A program made the translations under genes and the position numbers. Below are positions 1 to 10,273 of a DNA stretch of 64,000 nucleotides, in pieces; within the stretch, counting starts at the first letter, position 1, and each line of letters opens with the position of its first letter. The notes beneath the pieces were generated by a model, which worked only from the letters and a program-made list of their open reading frames with translations, made no database searches and had not been told where the DNA came from. The stretch is from Acinetobacter boissieri (GTDB lineage Bacteria; Pseudomonadota; Gammaproteobacteria; Pseudomonadales; Moraxellaceae): assembly GCF_900096955.1 (NCBI RefSeq), contig NZ_FMYL01000006.1, positions 62,001 to 126,000 on the forward strand, written 5' to 3'.

Positions 1-37
1 ATTAAATTTAACAAAGTTTCAGAATTTATGGATATGA
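1..37 (+). CDS. C-terminal end of an upstream gene (partial)
   Basis: One frame is open from the window edge to a TGA at 35-37, giving a tail that ends ...FQNLWI. It stops 4 bases before the biotin carboxylase start, as expected for the preceding gene of one operon. Biotin carboxylase/BCCP fusions of this kind usually sit beside a KipI/KipA (PxpB/PxpC)-type carboxyltransferase, so that is the likely identity by context only. Twelve codons are too few to identify the protein. Confidence 0.3.
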   Translation, partial: LNLTKFQNLWI

Positions 38-41
38 ACGT

Positions 42-1766
42 ATGAGCACACATAAATTACTTATTGCTAATCGTGGTGAAATTGCTGTACGCATTATTCA
101 AGCCTGTAAAGATTTAGATATTCCGTCCATTGCGGTCTATGCAGAAGAAGATATTCACAGTTTGCATTGTCAATATGCCGATGAAGCATGGTCATTAAAG
201 GGCATCACAGCTCAAGACACTTATTTAAATATTGATGCCATTTTAAAAGTAGCACAGCAGTCAGGCGCAACCATGATCCACCCCGGTTATGGCTTTTTAT
301 CTGAGCGTGCTGAATTTGCACAAGCAGTACTTGATGCAGGATTGATTTGGATTGGCCCATCACCCAAAAGTATTCAGCTTTTAGGCGATAAAATAGAAGC
401 CCGAAAAATTGCACAGGCCGTGGGTGCACCATTGGTGAAAGGTACATCTGAGCCACTCCAAAATGCACAACAAGCCTATAATTTTGCATCTGAACATGGC
501 TTGCCGATTGCCATTAAAGCTGCTTTTGGTGGTGGTGGTCGTGGGCTAAAAGTGGCAAGAGATTTAAATGATGTAGAAGCACTGTATGACTCTGCAGTGC
601 GTGAAGCAGTGACTGCGTTTGGCCGTGGTGAGTGTTTTGTAGAGCAGTATTTAGACCGTCCAAGACACATAGAGGCGCAAATTATTGCTGATCAACAGGG
701 TCATGTGGTGGTGGTGGGTACACGAGATTGTTCATTACAACGCCGTAACCAAAAGTTAGTCGAAGAATCACCTGCACCGTTTATCTCTAAAAAGATTTTG
801 CAACAGATTATAGATTCTGCTACGGCCATTTGTAAAAAAGCGAATTATGTGGGGGCAGGTACAGTTGAGTATCTACTGAGCCAAGATGGTATGCTGTCTT
901 TTTTAGAGGTGAATACCCGTTTACAAGTAGAGCACCCAATTACCGAGCAAACCTCAAATGTAGATTTGGTGGCCGAACAAATCTCTATTGCTTTAGGCAA
1001 ACCACTATCTATACAAAGTATGCCTGAGCCACAAGGTCATGCGATTGAGTTTCGGATAAACGCTGAAGACCCTGCCAGAGGATTTATTCCTGCTTTTGGT
1101 GAGTTGACAGAATTTTCTGCACCGAGTGGTTTAGGTGTGCGTTTAGATACCGGGGTGACACAAGGCAGTGTAGTATCGAGTCATTTTGACTCATTGCTTG
1201 CTAAACTTATTATTACTGCACCGACACGTCAGTTGGCCATACAACGAGCCAAACGGGCATTGAACCAATTTAAAATTGAAGGTGTTGCAACCGTTTTACC
1301 ATTTCATCAGGCTATTTTAAATGAACCTGACTTTATAGATGCGTTTAAAGTACACACACGTTGGATAGAGCAAGACTTTACCGCAGACTATGCACCTTAT
1401 CCGCGTAGCCAACAGCGTAGTCGCACAACCATGCAGTATGTAGACTTAGAAATTGATGGCAAGTTACATCAAGTGGGCTTGCCGCTTGCATTTTTAGGGG
1501 TATTGGGTCAACAGGTCCAGTTACCTGAAACAGCATCGAATCAGCCACTCAGTAGTGGTGCAGTGCTTGCGCCAATGAATGGTGTAATTACGCAGTGGAG
1601 AGTTCAAACGGGAGATCTGGTAGAGAAAAATCAGATCATTGGACTCATGGAAGCCATGAAAATGGAAGTGCCTATTTTAGCCCATCAAACAGGTGTACTC
1701 ACCATTGATCAGGCCTGCCAAGTCAATATTCAGGCAGATGATATTGTTGCGCATATTAATGATTGA
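42..1766 (+). CDS. Biotin carboxylase fused to biotin carboxyl carrier domain
   Basis: A biotin-dependent carboxylase subunit that charges its own biotin with bicarbonate and ATP. The N-terminal biotin carboxylase domain begins LLIANRGEIAVRI. Its ATP-grasp glycine loop (AFGGGGRGLK) is at about 161-170 and the catalytic EVNTRLQVEHP block at about 289-299. A short linker leads to a C-terminal biotinyl domain carrying EAMKMEVP, with Lys540 as the expected biotin site. At 574 aa it is shorter than the usual ~660-aa acyl-CoA carboxylase alpha chains and appears to lack their BT domain. That fits pairing with a KipI/KipA-type carboxyltransferase encoded upstream. The substrate is unknown; 5-oxoproline-like lactams or urea/guanidine-like amides are possibilities suggested by the DUF1989 neighbour. 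Confidence 0.85.
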   Translation: MSTHKLLIANRGEIAVRIIQACKDLDIPSIAVYAEEDIHSLHCQYADEAWSLKGITAQDTYLNIDAILKVAQQSGATMIHPGYGFLSERAEFAQAVLDAGLIWIGPSPKSIQLLGDKIEARKIAQAVGAPLVKGTSEPLQNAQQAYNFASEHGLPIAIKAAFGGGGRGLKVARDLNDVEALYDSAVREAVTAFGRGECFVEQYLDRPRHIEAQIIADQQGHVVVVGTRDCSLQRRNQKLVEESPAPFISKKILQQIIDSATAICKKANYVGAGTVEYLLSQDGMLSFLEVNTRLQVEHPITEQTSNVDLVAEQISIALGKPLSIQSMPEPQGHAIEFRINAEDPARGFIPAFGELTEFSAPSGLGVRLDTGVTQGSVVSSHFDSLLAKLIITAPTRQLAIQRAKRALNQFKIEGVATVLPFHQAILNEPDFIDAFKVHTRWIEQDFTADYAPYPRSQQRSRTTMQYVDLEIDGKLHQVGLPLAFLGVLGQQVQLPETASNQPLSSGAVLAPMNGVITQWRVQTGDLVEKNQIIGLMEAMKMEVPILAHQTGVLTIDQACQVNIQADDIVAHIND

Positions 1767-1773
1767 ATAAAAA

Positions 1774-1804
1774 ATCATGCATCGTGATAAGAACGATGCA
1801 TGAT
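1774..1804 (-). terminator. Intrinsic terminator of the ABC/DUF1989 operon
   Basis: Perfect 12-bp arms (ATCATGCATCGT and ACGATGCATGAT) flank a 7-base loop. Reading the minus strand, the stem is followed by a run of T (the A-run at 1768-1774 on plus), so it terminates the leftward operon ending at 1821. On the plus strand it may also help end the carboxylase transcript. Confidence 0.8.
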
Positions 1805-1820
1805 ATTCAAGGTGTATTGG

Positions 1821-2636
1821 TTAAATACCTTTAATGCCATATTTATCAAGAAGTTTTTGATATTCTTGATTGCCTTTGATGGTTTCTAAAGCTTTTGTCA
1901 GGCTTGCAAGCGTTGCAGGGTCATCTTTACGTACAGCAAGACCTAGAGTTTGTGGGTAGATAGGTTCAGTTGTAGAAATCATCACTCTACCCTTCACTTT
2001 TTCAATAAAGCTTTTTGCAACATCTGTATCGTCAAATTGTACGTCTGAAGACTTAGAAAGTAACGACTGTAGTGCTTCAGGAGATGTGTCGAACTCACGA
2101 ATCGTAATGCCTTTTTTGTTGTTAGCAGCACAGTAGTTTTTTGACACCTCATCTAGCTTAGGAATTCCTGCTGAGCCTTTAAGAATAGACAATGTTTTAC
2201 CACAAAGATCTTTTGGATCTTTCGGTGCGAATGACTCACCAGTACGAACGATTAATGCATTACCTACTTTTGCATAAGCAATAAAGTTGACTTGTTTTTC
2301 ACGCTCAGGCGTAATAAACATTGAAGATGCAATCACATCGAACTTCTTGCTGTTTAAGCTTGGAATCAGGCTTGCAAAACGAGTATCGACAAACTCAGTT
2401 TTTTGTTGGTTAGTATTGGCCAGTAAGCCAAGCAGTTCAACATCAAAACCTTGTGGTTTATCATCTTTGAAAAAAGCATAAGGAGGGTATGTTAAATCTG
2501 AACCAATACGCAGTGTCGCTGGTGCGGCAGCTGCAGTATCTACAGGTGCTTCTTTTTTCTCTTCTGGTTTGCTACATGCAGACAATCCAATGACTAATGA
2601 CGTGATTAAAGTCGCAAGAGGTATTTTTTTAAACAT
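1821..2636 (-). CDS. Amino-acid ABC transporter substrate-binding lipoprotein
   Basis: Periplasmic solute-binding protein of the polar amino-acid family (SBP_bac_3). A lipoprotein signal ends in the lipobox LSAC with Cys21, so the mature protein should be tethered to the inner membrane. The sequence after about residue 42 (LRIGSDLTYPPYAFFKDDKPQ) opens the ligand-binding fold, and FDVIASSMFITPEREKQV is the typical lobe-hinge region. It is the last gene of a leftward operon behind the DUF1989 protein and the fused permease/ATPase. The ligand cannot be read from sequence; the carboxylase context suggests an amide- or lactam-bearing amino acid derivative. Confidence 0.85.
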   Translation of the reverse strand: MFKKIPLATLITSLVIGLSACSKPEEKKEAPVDTAAAAPATLRIGSDLTYPPYAFFKDDKPQGFDVELLGLLANTNQQKTEFVDTRFASLIPSLNSKKFDVIASSMFITPEREKQVNFIAYAKVGNALIVRTGESFAPKDPKDLCGKTLSILKGSAGIPKLDEVSKNYCAANNKKGITIREFDTSPEALQSLLSKSSDVQFDDTDVAKSFIEKVKGRVMISTTEPIYPQTLGLAVRKDDPATLASLTKALETIKGNQEYQKLLDKYGIKGI

Positions 2637-2664
2637 ATTTTATTCCTAAAATTATATTGTTAAA

Positions 2665-3501
2665 TTACTTTGTTAAAGTGAGTCCATGTTGTCCAGCATA
2701 TGGAGAACATTGGGGTGATTTCCAGCCTTTAATCAGCTCTGGATCTAGGTCAAAAATTTCTACACCAAGCGGTCTACATACCGAAATAGGGTCTTGAGCA
2801 TCAGGCCCCCACATTGGTAAAGAGAGGTCTCCCCCTGGGCAGGTCGATAAGGCGCATAGAACATCAATTTCAGCAAAAAACTCTAAATAGTCACCGACTT
2901 GAGCAGGGCATGTTTTCATAAAGTATTTACTTTCATGATTCAGGCCAGTGACTTGAAAAATATTAAGTACATCATGCACATCAAACTCAGTTAAACCATA
3001 CGGTAAAACTGCACGGGTGAGGTTGGAGTGGCAGTGATGGTCAAAATCTTTACCCGTTAAAATACGGTTAATATATGGGTCGCAGCGTGTACCGAGTAAG
3101 TCATGAATACGTCCGCCGTGTTCATCTATACCGTAATCTTTTAAGCTGTCATCGGTAATGGTGACCAGTGGGCGCATAAATGGCAGTGTTGACCATAGGC
3201 GGTCATAGATACTGACATGCGAGCCTTGTAATTGTCTGGTACGAGAGGCCCAGAGGCGCTCTCTTGGGTTGTGAGCATTCCAAATATTGAAATCACCGAC
3301 TTGTGCACCTTTAGGAGTAGTGACTCTAAACACTTGTCCTGCTTTTACTGTCCATGCATAGCCCGAACGAATCGGCACTTCAACTTGGCTAATGCGTGTT
3401 CTTGCATCTGTTGTTTCACGAATACGGTCATAAAAATTTTTATCGATATCAAGAGGGGAGTCTTTTCCACCCTGATAGGCCGATGGATAGTCTTTATACA
3501 T
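2665..3501 (-). CDS. DUF1989 (urea carboxylase-associated) family protein
   Basis: A 278-aa member of the DUF1989 family, known from urea-amidolyase-associated proteins and from carboxyguanidine deiminase subunits. Family features visible are the YAWTVKAGQVFRVT start of the core, GDFNIWNAHN, the DHHCHSNL block and the Cys-containing CALSTCPGGDLS near the C-terminus; His and Cys residues of this type bind metal in the family. It lies between the substrate-binding protein (28 bases) and the fused permease/ATPase (26 bases), so it is co-transcribed with a transporter. Only one DUF1989 gene is present, whereas guanidine-degrading systems use a pair, so a different amide or amidine substrate, or a homomeric enzyme, is likely. 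Confidence 0.8.
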   Translation of the reverse strand: MYKDYPSAYQGGKDSPLDIDKNFYDRIRETTDARTRISQVEVPIRSGYAWTVKAGQVFRVTTPKGAQVGDFNIWNAHNPRERLWASRTRQLQGSHVSIYDRLWSTLPFMRPLVTITDDSLKDYGIDEHGGRIHDLLGTRCDPYINRILTGKDFDHHCHSNLTRAVLPYGLTEFDVHDVLNIFQVTGLNHESKYFMKTCPAQVGDYLEFFAEIDVLCALSTCPGGDLSLPMWGPDAQDPISVCRPLGVEIFDLDPELIKGWKSPQCSPYAGQHGLTLTK

Positions 3502-3527
3502 ATCGCTTTCCTATACTAGTCGTACTT

Positions 3528-5060
3528 TTAACCTTGTGTTTGGTTTGCGTTTAAGCCCATAAATTGCTGTAAACGAAGGTTGTCTGATTGAATGATTTGC
3601 GCTGGAGACTCATCGACTACCACATGACCATTTTCCATAAATACCACTCGATTAGACACTTGGAGTGCAAAATCCATCTCATGTGTAACAATGATCATCG
3701 TCATGCCTTCTTTAGCGAGATCTTCAATCACTTTTAATACTTCGCCCACTAACTCTGGGTCGAGTGCAGACGTTGGTTCATCAAATAAAATGACAGAAGG
3801 CTTCATGGCTAAGGCACGAGCAATTGCCACACGTTGTTGTTGACCACCAGAGAGTTGATGCGGATATTTATTGGCATGTTGCTTCATTCCCACTTTTTCT
3901 AACATCGTTAAGGCAGTAATCTTGTTAATTAATGCATCAGATTTTTGATGATAGTTCGGCGCAAGCGTGACATTTTCTAAAATCGTTTTATGTGGAAATA
4001 AGTTAAAACTCTGAAAAACCATGCCAACATGAATAATATTTTTTTGGTAGTTTTGGTTGTCTTTAAGATTTATTTCTGACGATAAAAAAGGCTGATCTAA
4101 TAATGAAACTTTACCACTGGTGAGCTCTTCAAGACCATTAAGTGTACGAATAAATGTGGTTTTGCCTGAGCCTGATGGGCCAATAATACAAACAACTTCG
4201 CCCCACTTTATTTTTAAATCAATGCCTTTAATGACCTGATGATCGCCATAAGATTTACAGACCTGATGTGTTTCGAGTGCATATTCACCACGGTGAAGTG
4301 GATTTTTTTTGCTTGGTATTGGTTCTGCTTGTGTGGTGTATTGCATATTATTTAATGGACTATCTGCTGAAAGTAGTCCCGGTTGGCGTAATGAAACATC
4401 TAATTTTCTTTCAAACCATGTGAGCACCCAACCAAATACAGTGACAATTAAGATGTAATAAAAAGCAACCGCTAGCATGGTTTCCATGACTAGAAAGTTT
4501 TGAGTATATAGACGTTGTCCAACCAATAAAATTTCGGTCAAAGAAATAACAGAAACTAAAGAGGTAAGTTTAACAATAGTCACAAATTCATTGCTTAAAG
4601 AGGGCATTGCTACACGTAATGCTTGTGGAATGACAATTAGTTTTTGTATGCCTACATAGCGTATACCCAATGCTTTTCCTGCTTCTATTTGACCCTTGGG
4701 AATAGAGCTAAGCCCTGAACGATGTATTTCAGCAATAAAAGCCGATTCATTGAGAAACATTGCAATTGCGCCCGCAATAAACGGAGAGGCAAGAAATGTA
4801 CTGGTTGATGGATAAATTTGAGGTAGATTGTAGGTAAAAACAAGGAGTACTAATAATGGGAGACTACGAAAAAACCAAATATATGTTGAGGTAAATTTAG
4901 CAATAAAACGATTCTTTGATTGTTTAGCCAATGCCAAAATAAAACCAAAAATAGTACCTGCTAACCATACAACTAAACTTAGTTCGATCACGACTAAACA
5001 GGCTTTCCAAAAAGAAATATTCCAGAGCTGACTTAATGTGTAATTCCAATCAAACGGCAT
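3528..5060 (-). CDS. Fused permease-ATPase of a polar amino-acid ABC importer
   Basis: One 510-aa chain combines two subunits that are normally separate. Residues 1 to about 225 form a HisM/GlnP-type permease with several membrane segments and the EAA loop at about 105-132, ending EAGKALG. A linker of roughly 30 residues follows. The rest is a GlnQ-type ATPase with Walker A GPSGSGKTT at about 294-302, signature LSGGQQQR and Walker [14 protein letters not shown]. As the first gene of the leftward operon it supplies membrane and energy functions for the lipoprotein encoded at 1821-2636. No stop or frameshift separates the halves, so this is a true fusion rather than a missed boundary. Confidence 0.9.
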   Translation of the reverse strand: MPFDWNYTLSQLWNISFWKACLVVIELSLVVWLAGTIFGFILALAKQSKNRFIAKFTSTYIWFFRSLPLLVLLVFTYNLPQIYPSTSTFLASPFIAGAIAMFLNESAFIAEIHRSGLSSIPKGQIEAGKALGIRYVGIQKLIVIPQALRVAMPSLSNEFVTIVKLTSLVSVISLTEILLVGQRLYTQNFLVMETMLAVAFYYILIVTVFGWVLTWFERKLDVSLRQPGLLSADSPLNNMQYTTQAEPIPSKKNPLHRGEYALETHQVCKSYGDHQVIKGIDLKIKWGEVVCIIGPSGSGKTTFIRTLNGLEELTSGKVSLLDQPFLSSEINLKDNQNYQKNIIHVGMVFQSFNLFPHKTILENVTLAPNYHQKSDALINKITALTMLEKVGMKQHANKYPHQLSGGQQQRVAIARALAMKPSVILFDEPTSALDPELVGEVLKVIEDLAKEGMTMIIVTHEMDFALQVSNRVVFMENGHVVVDESPAQIIQSDNLRLQQFMGLNANQTQG

Positions 5061-5521
5061 ATTTTTCTCCGTGGGGTACTTGGTTGCTTTAAATTAATAT
5101 TTGGTTCATAAGAAGCTTTTAAGCACTTTTAATGCCAATAATTCACTGTTTATTGATTTTTGTATGAAAAAATATAGAAATTTTATCAATCTGCTATATT
5201 TTTAACTATTTAAATGAAGTGCATAGACTAAAAGGAAGTACTACCACAGTAGTTATTGCAATGAGGTGTCTTATGTTTTTTGATAGGCTGAAAAATAGTG
5301 ATTTTTATGAGGGTATTGATTAAAAACAAACCAAAAATAAAAAAACCATACACTTTAAAGTGATTGTGCACTTAAAAAGAGCCAGTAGGTGTCTTTAAAA
5401 TATGGCAATACAAATTGCTCAAAGATCTCAAAGATAGAGTCTTATTTATATATTTATCTTGAAATTGACTTAAAAAACACAAATTGTTGCAAATAAATAA
5501 ATCCAACTGTTTTAGTAGAGA
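5061..5521. other. AT-rich intergenic region between divergent units
   Basis: About 460 bases upstream of both the leftward importer operon and the rightward riboswitch transcript. It contains a perfect 12-base palindrome CACTTTAAAGTG at about 5350-5361, followed by a second GTGCACTT element. I see no convincing gene. The operon promoter must lie here, but I could not assign it confidently. Confidence 0.5.
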
Positions 5522-5549
5522 TTGAAAAAAATAGTAACTCTTATATAAT
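5522..5549 (+). promoter_or_regulatory. Sigma-70 promoter of the manganese riboswitch transcript
   Basis: A -35 element TTGAAA (5522-5527) and a perfect -10 TATAAT (5544-5549) are separated by 16 bases. Transcription would start at about 5556, just before the conserved riboswitch core, leaving a leader of roughly 200 bases before the coding region. Confidence 0.75.
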
Positions 5550-5558
5550 GGCGCTAAC

Positions 5559-5690
5559 TTCATTGGGGAGTAGCCGCTATTTACGCACCGTAAATAGATG
5601 ATGGTCAACATACTTGTTCATACATTTTGAACATGGCCATTATAGCAAAGAACCAGTTTTTCTTTTGTTGGCAAGACCTTTGATTTACTT
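5559..5690 (+). promoter_or_regulatory. yybP-ykoY manganese riboswitch aptamer
   Basis: The two most conserved yybP-ykoY segments are both present in order: GGGGAGTAGC at 5565-5574 and GCAAGACCTTT at 5671-5681. Together they form the Mn2+-binding L1/L3 docking site in the known family. The intervening hairpins include TTTACGCACCGTAAA and a longer arm around 5600-5640. The segment lies in the leader of a TMEM165/GDT1-type transporter, a known class of Mn exporter and a usual target of this riboswitch. P1 pairing looks imperfect when done by hand. A covariance-model search would fix the exact limits. Confidence 0.88.
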
Positions 5691-5700
5691 TCTCTGCATC

Positions 5701-5744
5701 TTGGCTAGCAGGAGAGGTAAGTCATAGGTATTTGTGCTGGCCAA
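5701..5744 (+). promoter_or_regulatory. Candidate riboswitch expression platform next to the SD
   Basis: TTGGCTAGC (5701-5709) can pair with GCTGGCCAA (5736-5744), 9 bp with one G-U. The 3' arm abuts and partly overlaps the AAGGA ribosome binding site at 5743-5747. No T-tract follows. The arrangement suggests control of translation rather than termination, but which state is Mn-bound cannot be told by eye. Confidence 0.5.
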
Positions 5745-5756
5745 GGAAAACATGTC

Positions 5757-6335
5757 ATGTATGCTTTTCTCATCTCTGTCTCTATCGTTGCCCTTGCTGA
5801 AATGGGAGACAAAACGCAACTTCTCGCATTACTCTTGGCTGCACGTTTTCGTAAACCAGTGCCTATTTTGCTCGCGATTGTACTTTCAACCACCATTAAT
5901 CACGGTATTTCTGCGGTTTTAGGCCAATGGCTGACCACTGTTGTTAGCCCAACTGTAATGGTCTGGATTTTAGCATTAGGTTTTATTGGTATGGCAGTAT
6001 GGATGCTTATTCCAGATAAACTCGATGGCGATGAAGCTGAAAGTATTTATAAATGGCAACGCTTTGGTGTATTTGGTGCGACATTTATCTTATTTTTCTT
6101 GGCTGAAATCGGCGATAAAACTCAAATTGCAACAGTTGCATTGTCTGCACGCTTTGACAGTATTGTTACTGTGTTGGTCGGAACAACCATAGGTATGATG
6201 ATTGCAAATGCGCCTGCTGTATTTTTAGGGAATAAATTAGCTGGAAAGCTTCCAATCACTTTAATTCATAGAATTAGTGCAGTGATCTTTTTAGTGGTCG
6301 GTATTAGTGCAGTGGTACAGCATTATATGGGGTAA
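5757..6335 (+). CDS. mneA: TMEM165/GDT1 (UPF0016) family manganese exporter
   Basis: A 192-aa inner-membrane cation exporter with two homologous halves. Each half carries the family signature: EMGDKTQ at residues 15-21 and EIGDKTQ at 117-123. These acidic motifs form the ion path in GDT1-type Mn2+/Ca2+ transporters. About six hydrophobic segments are visible. The ATG at 5757 is preceded by AAGGAAAA and follows the yybP-ykoY riboswitch, which strongly supports Mn2+ efflux as the role (as for MneA of Vibrio cholerae). It is monocistronic; the next gene is on the opposite strand. Confidence 0.85.
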   Translation: MYAFLISVSIVALAEMGDKTQLLALLLAARFRKPVPILLAIVLSTTINHGISAVLGQWLTTVVSPTVMVWILALGFIGMAVWMLIPDKLDGDEAESIYKWQRFGVFGATFILFFLAEIGDKTQIATVALSARFDSIVTVLVGTTIGMMIANAPAVFLGNKLAGKLPITLIHRISAVIFLVVGISAVVQHYMG

Positions 6336-6410
6336 TAAAAAAATAATACTGGGTTGATTTGATTTTAAGCCCAATGGGTGGCTAGCTCGAATCATATTCA
6401 GTCTAGGTCT

Positions 6411-6447
6411 ATCACGCTAGGTACTTTTGTTAAGTGTCTAGCGTGAT
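6411..6447. repeat. Strong 16-bp hairpin after the Mn exporter
   Basis: ATCACGCTAGGTACTT (6411-6426) and AAGTGTCTAGCGTGAT (6432-6447) pair through 16 positions including two G-U, around a TTGTT loop. No T-tract follows on either strand. It may stabilise the 3' end, act as a weak terminator between convergent genes, or be a copy of a dispersed repeat. Confidence 0.6.
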
Positions 6448-6570
6448 TAGTGAATTCATTCAATAGAGTCTATCTTTTGTTATAAAACTAATTTTATGTA
6501 AATTGGTACTGAACAAAATGCTTGTTTGTTTTCTAATCTCTCGAGTGAAGGGCTAATGAGCGCTTTGTAT

Positions 6571-6975
6571 TTATAATGCGTTATATATTTCGTTACTCAC
6601 ATCTTCACAGACATCGGTGTTAGTATTTTCCGCAGGTACTGTGATCGCGAGATGGGACAACCAACTCTCTTTGGTGGCACCATGCCAATGTTTCGTTTTA
6701 GGCTTTACATTGATGACATCGCCCTCTTGAATTAATCGTGGTGGCAACCCTTCCTCTTGATACCAACCTAGACCACCTGTTACCAGTAAAATTTCACCAC
6801 TGTGATGATAATGCCATTTCGTTCTAGAAGCGGCTGCAAATGTTATATTCGATATCTCTACTTGATCTTTTGATAGATCACTACGATAAGCCTTTCCTTG
6901 AAAGAAAGCTTGAAACTCTGGGCTATGAATACCTTTGTCAAAAACAGTATCACCTTTAAAACTTGATGGGTTCAT
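6571..6975 (-). CDS. Small cupin-domain protein, mandelonitrile-lyase-like
   Basis: A single-domain cupin. Metal-binding motifs are visible as KWHYHHSGEILLVTGGLGW (His-His-Glu cluster) and the later KHWHGA histidine. GDVIN and GWYQEEG are typical of the Mn/Fe cupins annotated as (R)-mandelonitrile lyase-like, in which HWHGA is highly conserved. The longest open frame would begin at a TTG at 7029 with an uncharacteristic tail, so I prefer the ATG at 6975 (MNPSSFKGD), about 135 aa. The physiological substrate is unknown; most homologues are uncharacterised or linked to carboxymuconolactone-decarboxylase-like enzymes. It stands alone, convergent with the Mn exporter. Confidence 0.75.
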   Translation of the reverse strand: MNPSSFKGDTVFDKGIHSPEFQAFFQGKAYRSDLSKDQVEISNITFAAASRTKWHYHHSGEILLVTGGLGWYQEEGLPPRLIQEGDVINVKPKTKHWHGATKESWLSHLAITVPAENTNTDVCEDVSNEIYNAL

Positions 6976-7256
6976 GTTGTTTTCCATGTATTGGTTTTTC
7001 AGCTTTATGCTACACTTACACGGATACAACTGTGATTACGGGTTAAAAATATACAACATTAACTATCATAAAAACTAATACGTAATTACAAAAATAAAGA
7101 AATAGCAGTCATTCTTAATATTATATAGAAAAGATCCAAAACGGGTTCTGTATTACCGAATAAGTATTTTATAACTTTGATGTTTGCTGAATGAGCAGAC
7201 TTTAAAATAATTGAAGTGATCAAATACAAGATTTTTGAAAAAAAATACAGAATAAA

Positions 7257-7285
7257 TGAAATTTGAAAAAAAATTTGTTTATAAT
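7257..7285 (+). promoter_or_regulatory. Probable guaB promoter
   Basis: A perfect -10 TATAAT at 7280-7285 lies 29 bases upstream of the guaB ATG. The best -35 at 17-base spacing is only TGAAAT (7257-7262), so the -35 call is weak. Confidence 0.45.
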
Positions 7286-7287
7286 AG

Positions 7288-8781
<1,494 letters not shown>

Positions 8782-8802
8782 TTGCCCATTGTGAAATAAT
8801 AC

Positions 8803-8833
8803 AAAAAGACCGTCAAAGCATGACGGTCTTTTT
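8803..8833 (+). terminator. Intrinsic terminator after guaB
   Basis: Perfect 13-bp arms AAAAAGACCGTCA and TGACGGTCTTTTT enclose AAGCA, ending in a T-run, 22 bases after the guaB stop. Confidence 0.9.
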
Positions 8834-8915
8834 GATTTTGGTGTAAAGTGTAAAAAAGTGGAAAACAAAAAACAGGTTAGAAAAATGGCCTGTTCAATGA
8901 ATGAATGAGAGACGC

Positions 8916-10262
8916 ATGAGTTATTTTGGTACAGATGGTATTCGTGGAAAATTTGGTCAGTTGCCTATTACGCCTGAGTTTGCATTAAAACTCGGTTTTG
9001 CTGCAGGTAAAGTACTTAAAAAACAAAATGTTGACCGAAAACCAGTTGTTGTATTAGGTAAAGATACGCGGCTCTCTGGCTATATTTTAGAAGCAGCTTT
9101 ACAAGCAGGGCTCAATGCTGCAGGGGTCTATGTGCATTTACTTGGCCCATTGCCTACACCGGCAATTGCTCATTTAACACGTGCTTTACATGCAGATGCA
9201 GGCATTGTCATCTCTGCATCACATAATCCTTACTTTGATAATGGCATTAAATTTTTCTCATCTGAAGGAAAAAAATTGCCTGAATCGTTACAAAACGAAA
9301 TTAATGAAGAGCTACAACACGACATTGTGATTGAAGACACGGCAGGGCTTGGTAAAAGTGTTCGTGTGAAAGATGCCAATGGTCGCTATATTGAGTTTTG
9401 TAAATCAAGTTTTCCGTATCACTATAACTTACGCAATATTGTGATAGTGGTCGACTGTGCACATGGTGCTGCTTACAATGTTGGTCCTGCAGTTTTTCGT
9501 GAGCTCGGTGCTAAAGTCATAGCAATAAACAATGAGCCAAACGGCCAAAATATTAATGAAAACTGTGGTTCAACACATCCAGATGTATTACAAAAATCAG
9601 TGCTTGAGCATGGTGCAGACATTGGTATTGCTTTCGATGGTGATGCAGACCGTGTAGTGTTGGTAGATAAATTTGGTCATTTACTTGATGGCGACCATAT
9701 TTTGTATATTTTAGCCACTAAAGCGAAGAAAAAACCGATAGGTATTGTCGGCACAGTCATGAGTAATATGGCATTGGAGCTCGCATTGAAACAGGCTGAC
9801 GTTCCTTTTTTAAGAGCGCAAGTGGGTGACCGCCATGTATTACAAAAACTAGTAGAGCAACAGTGGGCAATTGGTGGAGAGCCATCAGGGCATATTTTAA
9901 CTCTAGATAAAAGTACCACTGGTGATGCGATTATTGCCGCCTTGCAAGTGTTAACAGTCATGGTGTACCAAAATAAAGCACTGCATGAGTTAGTGGAAGG
10001 CTTTGAGTTATTTCCACAAATTCTAGTGAATTTACGTTTAGAAAAAATGATTGACCCATTTGCAATACCTGAATTGGTTACTTTATTTGAACAGGCCGAA
10101 GAGCAACTCAAAGGGCGTGGTCGTTTGCTTATTCGCAAGTCAGGTACAGAACCGATGATTCGAGTGATGGTTGAAGGTGAGCAGGCGGAAGAAGTCCATG
10201 CTTTAGCAAACCGTTTGGCAGATGCGATTACAGCACAAGCGAATCAAGCCATATCACCATAA
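8916..10262 (+). CDS. glmM: Phosphoglucosamine mutase
   Basis: Interconverts glucosamine-6-phosphate and glucosamine-1-phosphate on the way to UDP-GlcNAc for peptidoglycan and LPS. Characteristic motifs are [11 protein letters not shown] at the start, the phosphoserine loop [15 protein letters not shown], the Mg-binding DGDADR, and the C-terminal phosphate-binding [15 protein letters not shown]. An in-frame ATG occurs at 8901, but the ATG at 8916 ([11 protein letters not shown]) matches the family start and follows GAGAGA. It gives 448 aa, close to the usual 445. It heads a tight cluster with pdxH and recJ. Confidence 0.97.
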   Translation: MSYFGTDGIRGKFGQLPITPEFALKLGFAAGKVLKKQNVDRKPVVVLGKDTRLSGYILEAALQAGLNAAGVYVHLLGPLPTPAIAHLTRALHADAGIVISASHNPYFDNGIKFFSSEGKKLPESLQNEINEELQHDIVIEDTAGLGKSVRVKDANGRYIEFCKSSFPYHYNLRNIVIVVDCAHGAAYNVGPAVFRELGAKVIAINNEPNGQNINENCGSTHPDVLQKSVLEHGADIGIAFDGDADRVVLVDKFGHLLDGDHILYILATKAKKKPIGIVGTVMSNMALELALKQADVPFLRAQVGDRHVLQKLVEQQWAIGGEPSGHILTLDKSTTGDAIIAALQVLTVMVYQNKALHELVEGFELFPQILVNLRLEKMIDPFAIPELVTLFEQAEEQLKGRGRLLIRKSGTEPMIRVMVEGEQAEEVHALANRLADAITAQANQAISP

Positions 10263-10273
10263 GGATAATAGTC

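Noticed and set aside
5372..5611. 79-aa minus-strand open frame
   Set aside because: It runs antisense through the riboswitch promoter and aptamer; the RNA signals explain the region better.
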